From Variovorax sp. dw_308 (lineage in GTDB: Bacteria; Pseudomonadota; Gammaproteobacteria; Burkholderiales; Burkholderiaceae_C): DNA of 64,000 nt. The translations under genes and the position numbers were made by a program. The notes under the pieces are model-generated. The model saw only the letters and a list, made by a program, of their open reading frames with translations, made no database searches and was not told the DNA's origin. The stretch spans positions 1-64,000 of the forward strand of contig NZ_JAATOM010000021.1 in assembly GCF_019207085.1 (NCBI RefSeq), given 5' to 3'. Position 1 is the first letter of the stretch, and each line of letters starts with the position of its first letter. Positions 7,893 through 17,187 of this stretch are shown here, piece by piece.

Positions 7893-10800
7893 TTGAGCAC
7901 TTCGAATTTCAGCTTTCTCCAAGCCGAATGGCCCGAGCTTTACAACGAAGCCGTCCGCGCCGAGCGCGCCGCGTTGTCCGACCCGCGCACCGCCTGCTTC
8001 TACGCCCGCCGCACGCTCGAACTCATCGTCGTCTGGCTCTTCCAGGCCGAGGGCGGACGCGGCGGCAGCTTGCGGATGCCGTACAAGCCCGACCTGTCGG
8101 CCTTCCTCTACGAGCCGAGCTTCCAGCAGCTGGTCGGCCCGCCGTTGCACGCCAAGATGGACGTGATCCGCAAGTTGGGCAACAACGCGGTGCACAACGC
8201 CCGGCCGGTGGCGGCGCAGGATGCGACCTCGGCTGTGCGCGAGCTGTTCCACGTCGCGTTCTGGCTGGCCCGCCACTACGCGCGCAACGTCGCGGCACGG
8301 CCGCAAGCCAGCGTGCAGTTCAACCCGGCGCTGCTGCCGAAGCCGGTCAATGACGATGCCTTGCAACGGCAACAGGCCGCCACCCAAGCCGCTCAAGTCG
8401 CAGCGCAGGAGGCGTTGCAGAAGCAGGCCGAAGCATTGGCCGAACGCGACGCCGCCTTGCGCGCGGCCGAGCAACGCAGCGCCACGCTCGATGCAGAACT
8501 GGCCGCACTGCGCGCCCAAGTCGCAGCCGCCAAGTCCGTCAACGCCGCGCTGCCCGACGTGCAAGACGCACACGACTACAACGAGGCCGCCACCCGCGAC
8601 CTGTTCATCGATCTGCTGCTGAAAGAAGCCGGCTGGACACTCGCGGACAAGCGCGAGCGTGAATACGAAGTCAGCGGCATGCCCAACCAGCAGGCCAAGG
8701 GCTTCATCGACTACGTGCTGTGGGGCGACGACGGAAAGCCCTTGGCCATCGTCGAAGCCAAGCGCACCCACCGCAGTGCCAAGGAGGGCGAGCAGCAGGC
8801 CAAGCTGTACGCCGATTGCCTCGAAGCGCAGTTCGGTCAGCGTCCCGTGATGTACGGCACCAACGGCTACGAGCACTGGCTGTGGGACGACGCCATGAGC
8901 CCGCCGCGCGCGGTGCAGGGCTTCCACAAGAAGGACGAGCTGCAGCTGATGGTGCAGCGCCGCGCCAGCCGTAAGCCAATCGCCAAGACCACCATCGACG
9001 ACGCCATCGTCGAGCGCCACTATCAGCACCGCGCCATCCGCCGCATCGGCGAGACCTTCGAGCGCGACCTGCACCGCAAGGCGCTGGTGGTAATGGCGAC
9101 CGGCGCCGGCAAGACGCGCACGGTGATCGCGCTGGTCGACCTGCTGATGCGCAGCAACTGGTGCAAGCGCGTGCTGTTCCTGGCCGACCGCGTGGCGCTG
9201 GTCAACCAGGCGGTGGGCGAGTTCAAGAAGCACCTGCCCGCGTCCTCGCCGGTGAACCTCGTCACCGATAAGAACACCGAGGGCCGCGTCTACGTCTGCA
9301 CCTACCCGACGATGATGGGCCTGATCAACAGCGCGACGGTGGGCACGCGGCGCTTCGGCATCGGCTACTTCGACCTGATCGTGGTGGACGAGGCGCACCG
9401 CTCCATCTACCAGAAGTACCGCGCGATCTTTTCGTATTTCGATGCGCTGCTGGTCGGCCTGACCGCCACGCCCAAGGACGAGATCGACCGCAACACCTAC
9501 AGCCTGTTCGACCTGGAAAGCGGCGTGCCCACGGACGCCTACGGCCTCGACGACGCGATCGCCGAAGGCTTCCTGGTGCCGCCCAAGGCCATCTCGGTGC
9601 CGCTCAAGTTCCAGCGCCAGGGCATCCGCTACGACGACCTGAGCGAGGACGAGAAGGACCAGTGGGACGCGCTCGAATGGGACGAGGACGGCACCGAGGC
9701 GCCCGAAGAAGTGAGCGCCGAGGCGGTGAACAAATGGCTGTTCAACATCGACACCGTCGACAAGGTGCTGGAGTTGCTGATGACGCGCGGCCACAAGGTG
9801 GCGGGCGGCGACCGCATCGGCAAGACCATCGTCTTCGCCAAGAACCAGCGGCATGCGGAGTTCATCGCCGGGCGCTTCGATGCCAACTACCCTCAGTACA
9901 ACGGCAGCTACGCTCGAATCATCACCTTCAAGACCGAATACGCGCAGTCGCTCATCGACGACTTTTCGCAGAAGGACAAGGCGCCGCACATCGCCATCTC
10001 GGTCGACATGCTGGACACGGGCATCGATGTGCCCGAAGTGCTGAACCTGGTGTTCTTCAAGATCGTGCGGTCCAAGGCCAAGTTCTGGCAGATGGTCGGG
10101 CGCGGCACACGCTTGTGCAGGGACCTGTTCGCGCCGGACCAGGACAAGAAGGACTTCCTGATCTTCGATTTCTGCCAGAACCTCGAATACTTCAGCCAGG
10201 ACCTGGAAAGCACTGATGGCGCGATGAGCGAGCCGCTCGGGCAGAGACTGTTCAAGGCACGCATCGAACTGGTCGGCGAACTGGACAAGCGACCCCATGC
10301 CGCAGGCGACGAGGTGATCGATTCCCCCTACCTGACCGAATCGCGCATCCGCAAGGACACCGCTGCCGCGCTGCACGAGATCGTGGCGGGCATGCGTCTC
10401 GACAATTTCGTCGTGCGCCCGCAGCGCCGCTGGGTGGAAGCCTGGACCGACGTGAAGGCATGGGAGCGGCCGACAACCGACCAACTGGAAGAAGCGGCGC
10501 AGCACCTGTCGGGTTTGCCGACCACCGTGCGTGATGACGACGAGGACGCCAAGCGCTTCGACCTGTTGATGCTGCGTACGCAACTGGCGAGCCTGCGTGC
10601 GGAGCCAGAATTCGAGCGCCTGCAAAAGCAGGTGTGCCAGATCGCGGGCGGCCTGCTCGAACTCACGAGCATTCCAGCCGTGCGCGAACAGTTGCCCTTG
10701 ATCGAAGCGGTGGCCGGCGAAGAATGGTGGGAAGGCGTGACGCTGCCGATGCTGGAGCAGGCACGTCGCAAGCTGCGCGCGCTGGTCAAGCTGCTGGAGA

Positions 10801-11354
10801 AGACACGCCGCAAGGTGGTCTACACCGATTTCGACGACGAACTTGGCGAGCTGACCGAGATCGACTTGCCGACCGTGTCGAGCGCCGTCGACTTCGAGCG
10901 TTTTCGCAGCAAGGCCAAGGCGTTCCTGCGGGCCCATGAAGATCGACTGGCACTGCACAAGCTGCGCCGCAACCAGCCGTTGACCAAGGCCGACCTGGGC
11001 GAACTCGACAGTTTGCTGCACGAAGCCGGCGGCACCGATGGCGACATCGAACGTGCACGCGAACTGCACAAGAGCCTGCCCGCTTTCGTGCGTTCTCTGG
11101 TTGGCCTCGACCGCGAGGCTGTGGCCCAGGCTTTCGCGCACCTGATCGCAGGCACTACTGCGACCGCGAGCCAGCTCCAATTCATCGACGAGGTGGTTCA
11201 CTGCCTGACCGAAGACGGCGCGATGCCGGCGCAGCGGCTCTACCAGTCGCCCTTCACCGATATCCATTCGCAAGGCCCCGACGGCGTGTTCGCGCCCGGC
11301 AAGGTGGACGAACTGTTCGCGGCGCTCGACGGCCTCGAACTCAAGACCGCCTGA
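7893..11354 (+). CDS. hsdR: Type I restriction endonuclease subunit R
   Basis: 1153 residues from a TTG start with GGAG 7 bases upstream. The N-terminus is a DUF4145-like helical domain (about 1-130), then a coiled coil (about 150-215). Next is the PD-(D/E)xK nuclease with VEAKRTH near residue 287 (type I R N-terminal domain). The translocase follows: Walker A ATGAGKT near 403, DEAH near 497, and the second RecA domain with the QMVGRGTR motif. It cuts unmodified DNA after ATP-driven translocation. The last 14 bases overlap the convergent LuxR-type gene. It is separated from hsdS by nearly 3.8 kb of other genes, which is unusual. Confidence 0.96.
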   Translation: MSTSNFSFLQAEWPELYNEAVRAERAALSDPRTACFYARRTLELIVVWLFQAEGGRGGSLRMPYKPDLSAFLYEPSFQQLVGPPLHAKMDVIRKLGNNAVHNARPVAAQDATSAVRELFHVAFWLARHYARNVAARPQASVQFNPALLPKPVNDDALQRQQAATQAAQVAAQEALQKQAEALAERDAALRAAEQRSATLDAELAALRAQVAAAKSVNAALPDVQDAHDYNEAATRDLFIDLLLKEAGWTLADKREREYEVSGMPNQQAKGFIDYVLWGDDGKPLAIVEAKRTHRSAKEGEQQAKLYADCLEAQFGQRPVMYGTNGYEHWLWDDAMSPPRAVQGFHKKDELQLMVQRRASRKPIAKTTIDDAIVERHYQHRAIRRIGETFERDLHRKALVVMATGAGKTRTVIALVDLLMRSNWCKRVLFLADRVALVNQAVGEFKKHLPASSPVNLVTDKNTEGRVYVCTYPTMMGLINSATVGTRRFGIGYFDLIVVDEAHRSIYQKYRAIFSYFDALLVGLTATPKDEIDRNTYSLFDLESGVPTDAYGLDDAIAEGFLVPPKAISVPLKFQRQGIRYDDLSEDEKDQWDALEWDEDGTEAPEEVSAEAVNKWLFNIDTVDKVLELLMTRGHKVAGGDRIGKTIVFAKNQRHAEFIAGRFDANYPQYNGSYARIITFKTEYAQSLIDDFSQKDKAPHIAISVDMLDTGIDVPEVLNLVFFKIVRSKAKFWQMVGRGTRLCRDLFAPDQDKKDFLIFDFCQNLEYFSQDLESTDGAMSEPLGQRLFKARIELVGELDKRPHAAGDEVIDSPYLTESRIRKDTAAALHEIVAGMRLDNFVVRPQRRWVEAWTDVKAWERPTTDQLEEAAQHLSGLPTTVRDDDEDAKRFDLLMLRTQLASLRAEPEFERLQKQVCQIAGGLLELTSIPAVREQLPLIEAVAGEEWWEGVTLPMLEQARRKLRALVKLLEKTRRKVVYTDFDDELGELTEIDLPTVSSAVDFERFRSKAKAFLRAHEDRLALHKLRRNQPLTKADLGELDSLLHEAGGTDGDIERARELHKSLPAFVRSLVGLDREAVAQAFAHLIAGTTATASQLQFIDEVVHCLTEDGAMPAQRLYQSPFTDIHSQGPDGVFAPGKVDELFAALDGLELKTA

Positions 11355-12135
11355 ACTCGTCGCGCATCAGCAAGTCCTTCAGGCTCGCGATGCCCAGCCT
11401 TCGAAAAGCGCGGTATTGGTGGGTGCGCGCCGTGCTCAGTTCGACATCCATCTCGCGCGCAGCTTCCTTCGCCGTTCGCCCGGCGAGCAGGTGGTCGATG
11501 ACTGCGCGCTCGCGCACGCTCAGCGACAACAACCTCGACGACGCTGCGCCCAAGGCGCGCGGCGTGGCCGCCCCCACCAACCCCCGGCTGTGCGCCGCCG
11601 TCGCCTCCGCGAGCAATGCCGCATGCGCCGCGATCGCATCGAAGTCCGCCTCGACGAACTCCGGCAGCGCCAGGCTCCGATAGAAGCTCACCGCCGCGCG
11701 CTGCCCGCCCGGCAACAGCAGCAGCACCGAAGTGCGCTCTCGAATCCCCACGTCCCCGTAGCAGGCCGCGCGATACGCCGGGTCGGCCACCTCGTCCGCA
11801 TGCTGGTGGCTCAACCAGAGTTGCGCCTGCTTCGGCAGCTTGCGCGCCGAAAGCCAGACCATGTTGGGGTCGAGCAGGTCGAAGCGGTTCTCGATGTAGC
11901 GCTCCGACGTCTGGAAGGCCGCATCGCCGTAGTTGCTGGCGGTCGACACGGTCACCACACGGCCGTTGGCCCCGAGCGCGAACACGGTGCAGAAGGTGAG
12001 CGGCAACACCTTCTGCATCGCCGCCAGGAAGCCGTCCGCCAGGTGCGGGGTGCCGATGCCCGCGACGATGCCGACGGCCACCGTCGCCGACACGGATTCG
12101 GGCTGGGTCGAAGGGTGGATGCGGCGGCGCTTCAT
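11341..12135 (-). CDS. LuxR-type transcriptional regulator
   Basis: 264 residues. The C-terminal HTH of the LuxR/NarL type is clear (LSVRERAVIDHLLAGRTAKE, then ARTHQYRAFRRLGI). The N-terminal 190 residues form a sensory domain of no obvious family, GAF-like at most. No receiver phosphorylation site is apparent. It is divergent from the VOC-hydrolase-monooxygenase operon (78-base gap), so it probably controls that catabolic operon in response to an aromatic substrate. The 3' end overlaps hsdR by 14 bases, tail to tail, placing the restriction island boundary right at its stop. Confidence 0.85.
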   Translation of the reverse strand: MKRRRIHPSTQPESVSATVAVGIVAGIGTPHLADGFLAAMQKVLPLTFCTVFALGANGRVVTVSTASNYGDAAFQTSERYIENRFDLLDPNMVWLSARKLPKQAQLWLSHQHADEVADPAYRAACYGDVGIRERTSVLLLLPGGQRAAVSFYRSLALPEFVEADFDAIAAHAALLAEATAAHSRGLVGAATPRALGAASSRLLSLSVRERAVIDHLLAGRTAKEAAREMDVELSTARTHQYRAFRRLGIASLKDLLMRDEFRRS

Positions 12136-12213
12136 CGTCGAACGGCTAGGGTAAACACTTCATACAAAGTTACGACACCCAGCACCGGACGCCATCGGGA
12201 CAATCCCTCCACC

Positions 12214-12738
12214 ATGACGCCCCCACCGCTCCACCCCATCCACGGCCTGCACCACTTCGCCTGGCGCTGCCGCGACGCCGAGGAAACCCGGCACTTCTAC
12301 GAAGACGTCCTCGGCCTGCCGCTCACGCACGTGATCAAGAAGGACACGGTTCCTTCGACCGGCGAGCACTGCCCCTATGTCCACATCTTCTTCCGCATGG
12401 CCGACGGCTCGCACATGGCCTTCTTCGACCTCGGCGACGACACCGCCGCCGAGCCTTCGCCGAACACCCCTGGCTGGGTCAATCACATCGCGCTGCGCGT
12501 CGACTCCGACCAGGCGCTGGAGGACATGAAGGCGCGCCTGCAAGCCAACGGCGTGGAGGTCATCGGCGTGACCGACCACGACGGCTACATCCACTCGATC
12601 TACTTCTTCGACCCGAACGGCTTCCGCCTCGAACTCACGACCGAACTCGCCACGCAAGGCGAACTCGACGGCTACAAGCGCGACGCCCATGCCGCGCTCG
12701 CCGTCTGGACGACCGAACGAAAGGCCGCCCGTGCCTGA
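12214..12738 (+). CDS. VOC-superfamily protein (glyoxalase/extradiol dioxygenase-like)
   Basis: 174 residues starting MTPPPLHPIHGLHHFAWRC. Two beta-alpha-beta-beta-beta modules of the vicinal oxygen chelate fold. Candidate metal ligands: His in GLHHFAW, His in GWVNHIALRV and Glu in FRLELTTE. Single-domain VOC proteins of this size include type I extradiol dioxygenases and glyoxalase/isomerase enzymes. First gene of an operon with a hydrolase and an aromatic hydroxylase, so ring cleavage or isomerisation of a catecholic intermediate is plausible. Substrate not determinable. Confidence 0.85.
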   Translation: MTPPPLHPIHGLHHFAWRCRDAEETRHFYEDVLGLPLTHVIKKDTVPSTGEHCPYVHIFFRMADGSHMAFFDLGDDTAAEPSPNTPGWVNHIALRVDSDQALEDMKARLQANGVEVIGVTDHDGYIHSIYFFDPNGFRLELTTELATQGELDGYKRDAHAALAVWTTERKAARA

Positions 12739-13855
12739 TCTCGAACTCGTCGTCATCGACGTCCAGCCGGGCGTCGTCATGGAAAGCCAGTCGGGCCTGC
12801 AGGCACTGCGCCCGCGCATCTTCGGTTCCCTCATGCGGCCGAAGGGGCAGGGCACCGGCACCGCTGCGATCGTGATGCACCCGACCAGCAACTTCATGGG
12901 CCACTACCTGCTGGAGCCGCTGGCCGCTCGCGGTATTGCATGCATGGGCCTCAACTCGCGCTACGCCGGCAACGACACCATGCTGCTCATGGAGACGGTG
13001 CTGCAGGACCTCGGCGCTGGCGTGAAATGGCTGCGTGCGCAGGGTTACAAGAAGGTCGTGCTGATCGGCAATTCGGGCGGCGCGGCGCTGTCGTCGTTCT
13101 ACCAGTCGCAGGCCGAATCGCTCACCGCCACCCACTTCGTCGACGGCTTGCCCACGCACCTGTCATCTGCCGACATGCCGCCGGTCGACGGCCTGATGCT
13201 GTCGGCCGCGCATCCGGGCCGTTCGCGCCTGCTCGCCGAGTGGCTCGATCCTTCGGTCATCGAGGAGGCCGATCCACTCGCCACCGATCCGGCCTTCGAC
13301 CTGTATGCGACGAAGGAACCGGTGCCGTTCAAGGCCGACTTCGTGGCGCAATTCCGTCAAGCCCAACTGGCCCGCCGCGACCGCATCGAGGCCTGGGTGT
13401 GGGCCCGGCTGCGCATGCTGCGCGGCACGCCCGGCGCGCCATCGGACCAGACATTCCTGGTCTACCGCACGCACAGCGACCCGCGCTTCCTCGACATCTC
13501 GCTCGACGCCAACGATCGCCCGGTCGGCTCGATCTGGGGCGATGCGCGCACCGTCAACTACGCGGCCAACGCGATGGGCCGCTTCAACACGCTGCGTTCG
13601 TGGCTGTCGCAATGGTCGTCGGGCTCGCAGGCCGATGGTCCGGCTTGCCTCGCACGCACGTCGGTGCCGGTCCTGCTCATGACGCACACCGCCGACGGTT
13701 CGACCTTCCCCAGCACCGCCGCGCTGTGGCGCGAGGCGGGCGGCAACCGATTGACCGAAGTGGCGGTGAAGGGCGGTAATCACTACCTCGCCGGCCAGCC
13801 TGACCTGGTCAAGCAATCGGTCGACGCGATGGAAGCGTGGCTGAAGAACGTCTGA
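12731..13855 (+). CDS. Alpha/beta-fold hydrolase
   Basis: 374 residues from GTG at 12731 (PDLELVVIDVQPGVVME), overlapping the preceding stop by 8 bases; an upstream in-frame ATG at 12689 would bury more of the VOC gene and is less likely. Nucleophile elbow GNSGGA near residue 119, catalytic acid and histidine in the C-terminal part (TADGSTFP and KGGNHYLAG). The serine hydrolase fold fits C-C or ester bond hydrolysis after ring cleavage in aromatic degradation. Its place between a VOC protein and a flavin hydroxylase supports that. No signal peptide, so cytoplasmic. Confidence 0.85.
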   Translation: MPDLELVVIDVQPGVVMESQSGLQALRPRIFGSLMRPKGQGTGTAAIVMHPTSNFMGHYLLEPLAARGIACMGLNSRYAGNDTMLLMETVLQDLGAGVKWLRAQGYKKVVLIGNSGGAALSSFYQSQAESLTATHFVDGLPTHLSSADMPPVDGLMLSAAHPGRSRLLAEWLDPSVIEEADPLATDPAFDLYATKEPVPFKADFVAQFRQAQLARRDRIEAWVWARLRMLRGTPGAPSDQTFLVYRTHSDPRFLDISLDANDRPVGSIWGDARTVNYAANAMGRFNTLRSWLSQWSSGSQADGPACLARTSVPVLLMTHTADGSTFPSTAALWREAGGNRLTEVAVKGGNHYLAGQPDLVKQSVDAMEAWLKNV

Positions 13856-13865
13856 GGTCTTCCCG

Positions 13866-15611
13866 ATGAACACCGAAAACCATCCTTCCGCACAAGCCGG
13901 CGACGCGGCCTCGGGGCCGGTGCCGCCCGCGCCCTACCTCGACCTGCCGCCGTCGGTCGGCGATTTCCACTACACCCGCTTCGCGCCCTGGACGCCGCCG
14001 CTCGAAAACGGCATGGAGCCCGGCCGCCATCCGGTCATCATTGCCGGCGGCGGACCGGTCGGCATGGCGCTGGCGCTCGGGCTGGCCAACCACGGCGTGC
14101 GCAGCGTGATCCTCGAAGCCGACGACACCGTCTGCGTCGGCAGCCGCGCCGCCTGCATCTCGCGCCGCAGCCTGGAGATCATCGAACGCCTGGGCGCGCT
14201 GCCGGCTTTCCTGGCCAAGGGCCTGCCATGGACGGGCGGACGCAGCTTCTACAAGCAGGACGAGGTGTTCCGCTTCGAGATGCCGCACGACGACACGCAG
14301 AAGCTGCCGCCGATGATCAACCTGGAGCAGTACTACATCGAGCAATATTTGCTCGACGCCATCGTCCGCCGCAACGCGGCGACGCCGGGACTCATCGACA
14401 TCCGCTGGGGCACCGAACTGGTGGCGCTCGCGCAGGACGATGCCGGCGTCACCGTCGAAGTGCGCAATGCCGATGGCGGCTATGCGCTGCACGGCCAGTG
14501 GCTGGCGGCCTGCGATGGCGGCCAGAGCAGCGTGCGCAAGGCGCTCGGCCTGGAGTTGCACGGCACCGGCTACGAAGGCCGCTACGTCATCATCGACATC
14601 GAACTCAAGAGCAAGCACCCCACCGAGCGCCGCGCCTGGTTCGACCCGCCGTGGAACCCCGGCTCCACCGTGCTGATGCACCGCCAGCCCGACGACATCT
14701 GGCGTATCGACTACCAGTTGCGCGCCGGCCAGAGCACGGAGGAGGCGCTCAAACCCGAGGCCGTCACGGACTTCGTGCAGCGGCACCTCGAAGCCATCGG
14801 CGAGGGCGACCTGCCCTGGCACACGGTCTGGACTTCCGTCTACCGCGCCGGTGCGATGACGCTCGACAACTACCGCCACGGCCACATCCTGTTCGCCGGC
14901 AACGCGGCGCATGCGATGCCGATCTTCGGTGTGCGCGGGCTCAACTCGGGCTTCGACGATGCCGACAACCTCGCATGGAAGCTGGCGCTGGTGGCGCGCG
15001 GCGTGTCGGCGCCGACGCTGCTGGCCAGCTATTCGGAGGAGCGCATCGCGGCTTTCCACATCAACGCGGAGAGCGCGATGCGCAGCACCGAGTTCATGTC
15101 GCCGCCCTCGCGCGGATTCGACCTGCTGCGCGAGGCTGCGCTGTCGCTGTCCGGCAAGCATCGCGAGATCGCGAACCTGATCAACCCGCGCCAGACGCAG
15201 GCCGTGCGCTACGACGATTCGGCCCTGTCGAGCGACAGCGAAGACTTGCCCACAGGACCCAGGACCGGCGAGGTGATGCCCGAGCAACAGCTCGGCCCAT
15301 CGCTACACCTGACCGACCTCCTGACGAAGCCAGGCTTCACGCTGCTCGTGCTGCAAGCCGACGGCGCCACGGCCGACGCAACACTCGACATCGAGACCCA
15401 CAACCTGCCACTGGTGCGTCACAAGCTGCGCCGCACCGACGACACGGCAGCCGCCTTCGCCGCCCTCGGAGCCGGCGAGGCCGGCGCGGTCTACCTGCTG
15501 CGCCCCGACGGCCACGTCGCCGCGCGCTGGCGCGATCCGTCGCCCGGCGCCATCTCGCAGGCCCTGGCGCGCGCAGCCAACGCGCGTGCCGACATCCTGG
15601 AAACGACATGA
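13866..15611 (+). CDS. FAD-dependent aromatic-ring hydroxylase (MhpA-like)
   Basis: 581 residues. FAD-binding GGGPVG at residues 61-66 in a Rossmann strand. Second FAD motif GNAAHAMPIFGVRGLNSG in the 340s, the counterpart of GDAAH-x-PP in p-hydroxybenzoate hydroxylase relatives. A C-terminal thioredoxin-like domain (about 470-580), typical of MhpA/PheA, is present. It uses NAD(P)H and O2 to hydroxylate a phenolic ring. The N-terminal extension of about 55 residues before the FAD domain is longer than in E. coli MhpA. It is followed, with ATGA overlap, by a DUF2783 gene, a pairing recalled from related bacteria. The exact substrate is unknown. Confidence 0.9.
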   Translation: MNTENHPSAQAGDAASGPVPPAPYLDLPPSVGDFHYTRFAPWTPPLENGMEPGRHPVIIAGGGPVGMALALGLANHGVRSVILEADDTVCVGSRAACISRRSLEIIERLGALPAFLAKGLPWTGGRSFYKQDEVFRFEMPHDDTQKLPPMINLEQYYIEQYLLDAIVRRNAATPGLIDIRWGTELVALAQDDAGVTVEVRNADGGYALHGQWLAACDGGQSSVRKALGLELHGTGYEGRYVIIDIELKSKHPTERRAWFDPPWNPGSTVLMHRQPDDIWRIDYQLRAGQSTEEALKPEAVTDFVQRHLEAIGEGDLPWHTVWTSVYRAGAMTLDNYRHGHILFAGNAAHAMPIFGVRGLNSGFDDADNLAWKLALVARGVSAPTLLASYSEERIAAFHINAESAMRSTEFMSPPSRGFDLLREAALSLSGKHREIANLINPRQTQAVRYDDSALSSDSEDLPTGPRTGEVMPEQQLGPSLHLTDLLTKPGFTLLVLQADGATADATLDIETHNLPLVRHKLRRTDDTAAAFAALGAGEAGAVYLLRPDGHVAARWRDPSPGAISQALARAANARADILETT

Positions 15612-15868
15612 CGACCACTGCCACATTGCCCGCCGAAGCGCGCGACCGCCTCTACGCCCAATGCGCACGCGCCATCACCGAAGCCGGCACGCCGCGCGAA
15701 TCGCTGTTCCTCGCACGGCTCGCGCTGCTGCTGTTCGAGCAGGTCGGCGACGAGGCGCGCTGCAGCCAGGCGCTCGCCGACGCGCTGCACGACCTGCCGA
15801 TGCCTTCGTTGTCAGAATCCCTTTCCCTTTCGACTCCCGTTCCCTCATCCCCGGAGACCACGACTTGA
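15608..15868 (+). CDS. DUF2783 family small protein
   Basis: 86 residues starting MTTTATLPAEARDRLYAQC. The ATG overlaps the monooxygenase stop (ATGA), and its own stop overlaps the next gene (TTGA), so all three are translationally coupled. The body (about 5-70) is an all-helical domain with ESLFLARLALLLFEQVGDE; the tail is Ser/Thr/Pro-rich. DUF2783 proteins habitually sit beside flavin hydroxylases, which suggests an accessory role, but none is proven. Confidence 0.75.
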   Translation: MTTTATLPAEARDRLYAQCARAITEAGTPRESLFLARLALLLFEQVGDEARCSQALADALHDLPMPSLSESLSLSTPVPSSPETTT

Positions 15869-16845
15869 ACATCCAACGCAGAACCCTCCTCACCGGCCTG
15901 GCAGCCGCTGGCGCCACCACGCTCGCACCGTGGGCGCACGCGCAGAACTATCCCGACCAGGTCATCAAGTGGGTGGTGCCTTATCCGGCGGGGGGCGGCA
16001 CCGATGTCATCGCGCGCACGCTCTCCGAAGCCATGCGCGTACCGCTGGGCCAGTCCATCGTCATCGACAACCGCCCCGGCGCGTCGACCAACATCGGCGC
16101 CGACATCGTCGCCAAGAGCAAGCCCGACGGCTACACCATCATGTCGGCCGACAACGCCGTGCTGGCCTTCAACGAGTTCCTGTTCAGCAAGCTGCCTTTC
16201 AACCCGGAGAAGGACTTCAGCTACATCGGCGCGATCGGCCGCTTTCCGCTGGCGCTGGTGGTCAATCCAGCCTTCCCCGCGAAGGACTTCAAGGAGTTCC
16301 TGGCCAATGCCAAAGCCAACCCAGGGCAGCTCAACTACGCCTCGCCCGGCAACGGCTCGCCGCACCATCTCGCGATGGAGATGTTCAAGCACCGCACCGG
16401 CACCTTCATCACGCACATCCCGTACCGCGGCGCCGCGCCGGCCATGGCCGATGTGATGGGCGGCCAGGTGCCCTGCATGTTCCTCGACCTGGCCTCCGGC
16501 CTGTCGATCATGCAGAGCGGCAAGGTGCGCGTGCTGGCGATCGGCTCGGCCCAGCGCAGCAAGCTGTTGCCCAACGTGCCGACACTGGCCGAAGTGGGCG
16601 TGCCCAACACCGAGGTGTTCGCGTTCCAGGGCGTGCTCGGGCCGGCCGGCCTGCCCGCGCCGGTCGTGACCCGGCTCAACGCCGAACTCAACAAGTCCTT
16701 CGGCAACCCCGCCGTGCAGAAGCGCTTCGAGGACTTCGGCATGGAACCGCTGCCGGGCACGCCGGCCCAGTTCGCCGCCCTCGCGCGCGCCGAAGCGAAT
16801 CGCTGGGGCCCGATCATCAAGGCCCAGGGCATCAAGCTGGACTGA
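15865..16845 (+). CDS. TTT-family substrate-binding protein (TctC/Bug)
   Basis: 326 residues from a TTG start with GGAG 10 bases upstream; a longer frame upstream overlaps the DUF2783 gene. The N-terminus is a twin-arginine-like signal (QRRTLLTGLAAAG, cleavage after AHAQ). The mature part has Bug motifs WVVPYPAGGGTDVIAR and NRPGAS. Bug proteins bind carboxylates in the periplasm and serve TctAB transporters or sensing. No tctAB genes are near. Last gene of the operon, so it probably binds the aromatic acid degraded here. Its stop lies inside an inverted-repeat element. Confidence 0.92.
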   Translation: MNIQRRTLLTGLAAAGATTLAPWAHAQNYPDQVIKWVVPYPAGGGTDVIARTLSEAMRVPLGQSIVIDNRPGASTNIGADIVAKSKPDGYTIMSADNAVLAFNEFLFSKLPFNPEKDFSYIGAIGRFPLALVVNPAFPAKDFKEFLANAKANPGQLNYASPGNGSPHHLAMEMFKHRTGTFITHIPYRGAAPAMADVMGGQVPCMFLDLASGLSIMQSGKVRVLAIGSAQRSKLLPNVPTLAEVGVPNTEVFAFQGVLGPAGLPAPVVTRLNAELNKSFGNPAVQKRFEDFGMEPLPGTPAQFAALARAEANRWGPIIKAQGIKLD

Positions 16846-17028
16846 AGGCGCGAAGCCTTCTACTGCGGCCAACCGATCTGGGGCCTGCGGTGGTGGCTCC
16901 GGCATGACAAGCGCTTCGCGCAGTTGTCAGCCTCTGCCGCAACTTCGTTGTCACCGTACTGGGGTACGGTTCCGCTCCGCGGACCGGCCTCCCGGCAGGC
17001 GCCCTCGCTGCGAAATCTTCACGCCTTC
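16844..17028 (+). repeat. Palindromic intergenic element, family R1 copy 1 (185 bp)
   Basis: Starts at the stop codon of the TTT protein gene. Terminal inverted repeats GAAGGCGCGAAGCC... and ...GAAATCTTCACGCCTTC, and a central CCGTAC-N4-GTACGG palindrome. It matches, in opposite orientation, the 121-bp element at 63784-63904; here about 60 extra bases are present in the middle. Non-coding. From 17029 to 17187 nothing recognisable is seen except the leader of the next gene. Confidence 0.7.
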
Positions 17029-17187
17029 GGAAGCCGGACTTAATCCCTCTCCCACCGCAAGGCTGGGACGAAGCCCTGCGCCGATCCCCTAAGATCGCCG
17101 CGCTGCCACAGCGGACATCCGATCCGCCGGGCAGCGGCAGGCCGGCACCGCCGCCTGTCATTCATCTACAAAGATCAGGGAGCTTCA

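Noticed and set aside
7830..11273. Very long open frame opposite hsdR (1147 codons)
   Set aside because: Mirror of the high-GC codon pattern of hsdR; no ribosome site, and composition (Leu/Val/His/Arg/Gln-rich) is not protein-like.
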